Below are positions 60,520-64,000 of a stretch of 64,000 nucleotides of DNA, piece by piece; position 1 is the first letter of the stretch, and every line of letters begins with the position of its first letter. The position numbers and the translations under genes are program-made. The DNA is taken from the NCBI RefSeq assembly GCF_002117005.1, contig NZ_CP021023.1, forward strand, positions 124,001 through 188,000, in the 5' to 3' direction. The notes under the pieces were generated by a model that saw only the letters and a program-made list of their open reading frames with translations, was not told where the DNA came from and searched no databases. Source of the DNA: Sedimentisphaera salicampi (GTDB taxonomy: Bacteria; Planctomycetota; Phycisphaerae; Sedimentisphaerales; Sedimentisphaeraceae).

Positions 60520-62766
60520 ATGAAATTTAATAAAATCACAAGAAGAGATCTTCTCAAAACAAGCGGCGGTTTAGCATCAGCGATTCTTTTAAGCGGAAAG
60601 GTTCTTCCCGGTTCGGATATGTGTTTTGCGCAGGGCGGATCATCAAAGGTGAAGATATTTGCCGTAGGGGATGCGCATTTCGGCTGGGATAATGGCGAGC
60701 AGCCTTCGCCTGAGTATCAGGAACAGCTTATGGAAACAATTATGAACAGATTTCCCGATCTTGATGCCTTCGTAGATACCGGAGATGCCCACCACAACTA
60801 CGCTGTTGAAGCGGATAAGGGCAGATGGACAGATGTGATCCAAGGGGGATGCAGAACATCACAGTTCTTCTATGCCGCCGGCAATCACGAAGTTGATAAA
60901 TGGAATGCAGAATACGATCCGGAGGAATTCGCTGAAAAGCTCGGAAGCGTTGCTTGCAGGCCATACTACAGCTTTGACATCAAGGGAATCCATTTTATAT
61001 CTCTTCCAGAGCTTGCAAGAGCGAATTATATTACTGAAGAAGAAATCGAATGGCTGAAGCTGGATTTGGCAGTTAATCAGGGCAAAACTACTGTTATATT
61101 CAGCCACAACTCGCTCGCAGGTACAACTGAGTATTATACCGATCAGGCCTACAGACAGGTTGCTAACAGCCAGACAATCCTCGATATAATCAATCAGCAC
61201 CCAAATGTACTGGCTTGGCTGCACGGCCATAACCATACCTATGAAGTAGTTCCGAAAAGCGGGAAGGTTTATGTTTCGCTTGGAAGGATAGGCGGATTTG
61301 CGAATGAATCAGTTCTGCCCTATGATTTGGGCGGATTCTACCTTGAGGCAGGCAGCGATTATCTAACGGTTCGCGGCTACAATGCCGAAGCTGATAAGTT
61401 TTTCGATGAAATATCAAGCGATTATTCGTTCCTTAATCATACAATTAACGGCTCTACATCTCTGAATCTCAGCGAAAAGCCGGCAATTAGTTATGGATTC
61501 GGCGGTGCTAGAGACGGCCAGATAATCTCCGCTTTCAACCACCACTGCAATGCTGGAGGCTCAGATCCGCTGCTTATAGGGGGATCAGATAAAGAGAAAG
61601 AAATTCTCAATACAGGTGAAGGCAAGAGAGAGCTGTTTATAACGGGAACAGATACTCAAATTTTCAACTTTAATAAGGATTTCCTCTGGCATGAACAAAG
61701 ACCAAGCGGCGGAATTATGGCTCCCGGCTTTCATTTGCCGCCGGATAAGTATGAGTGGTCTAATTCGAAACTGAGGCTTTTAAGTAATGAATCTGGGAAT
61801 ACTTACTTCTGCGTCCCGATGAGGGGAGCTGCAAGGAACAGCTATTTAAGATGCCCTCCAGGGGAGACATACAAATTCAGAATGAAGATGGATTGCCACA
61901 GCGGCGGGCAGAATCTTCTGGTTAAATGCAATGTTTATGACAATAATCAGAATGTTCTGGAGACTTTGATCAAACCGTCTGTAACCCTCGGCAGCGGTAT
62001 GCAGACTCTTGATTATGATTTCGAGATCCCAAGCTTTGAAACTTTCGCATGCAATAACAAGCCGAACACACTTGAATACGATATTGAAGTTGCAGGGACG
62101 GAGAATCAAGATTTGATCTATAACGATATAACTTCTGACAGAAAGGTGCAAATTGGGTTTGAGGCTGTATTCTCTAACTTCTCAGAATATATTGATATTG
62201 ATCAGGCCGAGGTTATGTTTGCAGATGCAGACGGCCAAACCTCTACCGTGAACCCGGGCGTTAAGGCAGACGGAACAAACTGCAGCTTCTCGGGCACGCT
62301 TTCCAGCTCTCAGATCGAGTCTTACCAGCTTCCTGTAAAAACGCCGGAGAGAAGCGTTTTCGAGGTGTCAGCAGGGGGCAGCCGAAGGCTGTCTTGGCTG
62401 GTAAGGCAGACTGCTCCAGCTTGGCAGGTTAGGAACGCACCTGTCGCCGATAAGGGAAGCTTTATTGAAGTTGGCCCTATGCGAAACGACTACTCACCAA
62501 AAGAGGAGATTGTAATAGCACCAACTTCTCAGACTAACTCGCCGTTCATTCACAGACTTCGCCACATAAGCAAGGCCAAAATATTCCCTGATAAAGGCAA
62601 TAAAACCCTCATTGCTGATATTGAGAAGCTCTCCGGTGAGGGAGAAATAATAGCAGCAAGTTCTGAGATCCCAAAACGTGTAATGGGTGCTTCCGGCTGG
62701 TCGTACAGCAACGGATTGGTTACTGCTCAGATAAAGCAGCAGGGAAGGGTTGTAATGAAATTTTGA
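60520..62766 (+). CDS. Tat-exported calcineurin-like metallophosphoesterase (paralogue of 38034-40172)
   Basis: A 748-residue protein with a twin-arginine leader (KITRRDLLKTSGG). The phosphoesterase domain (about 44-290) has GDAHFGW, DTGDAHH, AAGNHE, FSHNSL and LHGHNHTY. The remaining ~450 residues match the C-terminal region of the Sec-type paralogue, including WQVRNAP and VGPMRND. It begins 15 bp after the CBM/LamG gene, so the two are probably one operon; pairing a binding protein with an extracellular phosphoesterase suggests a phosphorylated glycan or teichoic-acid-like substrate, which is inference. Confidence 0.82.
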   Translation: MKFNKITRRDLLKTSGGLASAILLSGKVLPGSDMCFAQGGSSKVKIFAVGDAHFGWDNGEQPSPEYQEQLMETIMNRFPDLDAFVDTGDAHHNYAVEADKGRWTDVIQGGCRTSQFFYAAGNHEVDKWNAEYDPEEFAEKLGSVACRPYYSFDIKGIHFISLPELARANYITEEEIEWLKLDLAVNQGKTTVIFSHNSLAGTTEYYTDQAYRQVANSQTILDIINQHPNVLAWLHGHNHTYEVVPKSGKVYVSLGRIGGFANESVLPYDLGGFYLEAGSDYLTVRGYNAEADKFFDEISSDYSFLNHTINGSTSLNLSEKPAISYGFGGARDGQIISAFNHHCNAGGSDPLLIGGSDKEKEILNTGEGKRELFITGTDTQIFNFNKDFLWHEQRPSGGIMAPGFHLPPDKYEWSNSKLRLLSNESGNTYFCVPMRGAARNSYLRCPPGETYKFRMKMDCHSGGQNLLVKCNVYDNNQNVLETLIKPSVTLGSGMQTLDYDFEIPSFETFACNNKPNTLEYDIEVAGTENQDLIYNDITSDRKVQIGFEAVFSNFSEYIDIDQAEVMFADADGQTSTVNPGVKADGTNCSFSGTLSSSQIESYQLPVKTPERSVFEVSAGGSRRLSWLVRQTAPAWQVRNAPVADKGSFIEVGPMRNDYSPKEEIVIAPTSQTNSPFIHRLRHISKAKIFPDKGNKTLIADIEKLSGEGEIIAASSEIPKRVMGASGWSYSNGLVTAQIKQQGRVVMKF

Positions 62767-62863
62767 AAAAACTTCTGCCAATTAATTATGAAAGGAGGTA
62801 AGTTTTTGCAAAAATAGTTGGCGTAAAAGAAGAAACTAATTTATTAATTTTTAGGAGAAAAGT
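62767..62863 (+). other. Short spacer with an orphan strong ribosome-binding site
   Basis: The 97-bp gap before the PEP-CTERM gene contains AAAGGAGGTAAG followed closely by a TTG codon and a stop three codons later. This looks like a leftover gene start. The functional AGGAG of the next gene lies at its right end. Confidence 0.4.
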
Positions 62864-63472
62864 ATGAAGATTAAAATTCTAACCTTAGCAGTATTGTTTG
62901 GGTGTGTTTGTGTAGGCTTTGCGGCATTCAATATGATTCCTGAAAACCCAGATTTCGAGGATGGTAATGTTGGCGATTTTCCAACAGGCTGGTTCCAAAA
63001 TGGTACAGTCATTACCTCGGATAACGGCCCGAGCGAGCCGGGCAGCAAGTCTGCCTTTATGGCCGGCGGTTCAGAAACATATGGCCTGCGTTCAAAAGGC
63101 TTTGAGGTAACTTCAGGCGAAACCTATACACTCACCTTTGATTACAAAACTGCTAACTCAACATCAGGAAATCCGCAGCTGCGGTTCATTTTCATAGAAA
63201 ATGCAACAATTGATACTAATGGAAATGTAAGCGGTGATTTCATTGGAGAATCGCAGTCAACTTTAACTGTAACTAATAATGAGTGGGACACATTCAGTAT
63301 AACAGCCTCTGATACAGGCACTCAATTAGCTTCCTATTTGAGATTTACCAAGAATACATTTGGTTCATTTGACGGTGAGGTCTGGATAGACAACGTTTCT
63401 GTTGTCCCCGAACCAGCGACCATGGCTCTGATTGGCATTGGCGGTCTTTTCATCCGCAGGAAAAAGGTTTAA
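62864..63472 (+). CDS. Small secreted CBM-like protein with PEP-CTERM sorting signal
   Basis: A 202-residue protein with AGGAG before the ATG and signal MKIKILTLAVLFGCVCVGFA. One jelly-roll domain (about 22-180) is homologous to the first domain of the 58366 protein. The C-terminus VPEPATMALIGIGGLFIRRKK is a PEP-CTERM: Pro-Glu-Pro, a hydrophobic helix and a basic end, recognised by exosortase/EpsH in other bacteria. No exosortase gene is in the window. Confidence 0.88.
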   Translation: MKIKILTLAVLFGCVCVGFAAFNMIPENPDFEDGNVGDFPTGWFQNGTVITSDNGPSEPGSKSAFMAGGSETYGLRSKGFEVTSGETYTLTFDYKTANSTSGNPQLRFIFIENATIDTNGNVSGDFIGESQSTLTVTNNEWDTFSITASDTGTQLASYLRFTKNTFGSFDGEVWIDNVSVVPEPATMALIGIGGLFIRRKKV

Positions 63473-63498
63473 TTATATAATTAGAAAGGAGAGACGCT

Positions 63499-64000
63499 TT
63501 GAAGATCAAACTTCTAACATTAACAGTGCTGTTTGCCTTTGCCTCTGCAGGCCTTGCGGCATTCAATATGATTCCTGAAAACCCAGATTTCGAGGATGGT
63601 AATGTTGGCGAACTAGTAACAGGCTGGTTCAAAGATTCGGCATTTACATTCTCGGATAACGGACCAAGCGAGCCAGGCAGCAAATCGGCTTATTTAGCCA
63701 GCGGTACGGAAGATTACGGTCTTAGGTCAAGAGGTTTTGAAGTTACATCAGGCGAAACCTATACACTCACGTTTGACTACAAAACCGCAGGCACAACTGA
63801 TGGTAATCCTGAAGCTAGATTTTTATTCAAGGAAAACGCAGTAATCGACAGCTTAGGCAATGTCAATGGTGATTTTATTGGAGCGGAAGTTTTGGACTTG
63901 ACGCCAACCGAGGGCACTTGGGAAACATTGAGTGTCGCTTCATCCAGAACAGGAACTGATATAGCAGGAGTTATCAGGATAACCAAGAATAAGTTCGCTT
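63499..64000 (+). CDS. Secreted CBM-like protein (3' truncated by window end)
   Basis: An open frame running off the right edge (167 complete codons). The start is TTG at 63499 with AAGGAGAG upstream, chosen because it aligns with the start of the preceding gene (MKIKLLTLTVLF). It begins with a signal peptide and one CBM-like domain. The first part matches the PEP-CTERM gene for 56 identical bases (63556-63611 and 62921-62976), while the later part (about 63735 on) matches the 58366 gene almost base for base. The C-terminal sorting signal is not visible. Confidence 0.8.
   Translation, partial: MKIKLLTLTVLFAFASAGLAAFNMIPENPDFEDGNVGELVTGWFKDSAFTFSDNGPSEPGSKSAYLASGTEDYGLRSRGFEVTSGETYTLTFDYKTAGTTDGNPEARFLFKENAVIDSLGNVNGDFIGAEVLDLTPTEGTWETLSVASSRTGTDIAGVIRITKNKFA

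Overview
The window reads as chromosomal DNA from a bacterium with a Gram-negative type envelope, most likely a planctomycete of the class Phycisphaerae (Sedimentisphaera-like). That placement is inference from gene content. Genes for lipid A and heptose synthesis (lpxK, hldE, a gmhB-like gene), BamA and an MlaE/MlaF pair indicate an LPS-bearing outer membrane. The many large secreted proteins with LamG, CBM-like, GLUG and dockerin-like modules, the pseudopilin-like proteins starting with a [11 protein letters not shown] signature and the PEP-CTERM protein fit marine polysaccharide-degrading Phycisphaerae. No transposase, integrase, phage gene or CRISPR array was found.

Layout. 1-6800: the 3' end of a secreted dockerin-tagged protein, then on the minus strand a large tandem DUF3857/transglutaminase-like protein, ftsY, and a umuDC error-prone polymerase operon with a near-consensus promoter. 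6823-12084: a 4.3-kb gene for a GLUG/InlB-B-repeat surface protein, lying between two intergenic blocks rich in REP-like GC hairpins that share a 36-bp element in inverted orientation. 12085-20576: plus-strand genes for an Fe-S scaffold, monomeric isocitrate dehydrogenase, LPS assembly (lpxK-hldE-gmhB-like), a STAS-MlaE/MlaF lipid transporter and a GGQ release-factor-like protein. 20844-28998: tRNA-Gln(UUG), then the core cluster prs-rplY-pth-rpsF-ssb-rpsR-rplI-dnaB and bamA, closed by a strong terminator.

29295-37719: two tandem paralogous secreted Ig/LamG proteins with dockerin-like tails, then minus-strand genes (a membrane-anchored hypothetical, hisF, hisH, an aldo/keto reductase and an exported hypothetical protein).

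38034-64000: an accessory region that looks like an extracellular substrate-utilisation locus. It holds two GntR/LacI-type hybrid regulators, three exported metallophosphoesterases (one Sec, two Tat-type), a four-gene operon (HAD phosphatase, GH38-like protein, UroD/MtaA-like protein, GxGYxYP-family protein), a second GxGYxYP protein, two pseudopilin-like proteins and several CBM/LamG proteins carrying either a dockerin-like tail or a PEP-CTERM. The GH38-like enzyme appears to lack the family nucleophile and the UroD-like protein appears to lack a third metal ligand, so the chemistry of the operon is an open question. The last three genes with the CBM-like module are mosaics of one another at DNA level, which suggests ongoing recombination among surface-protein genes.
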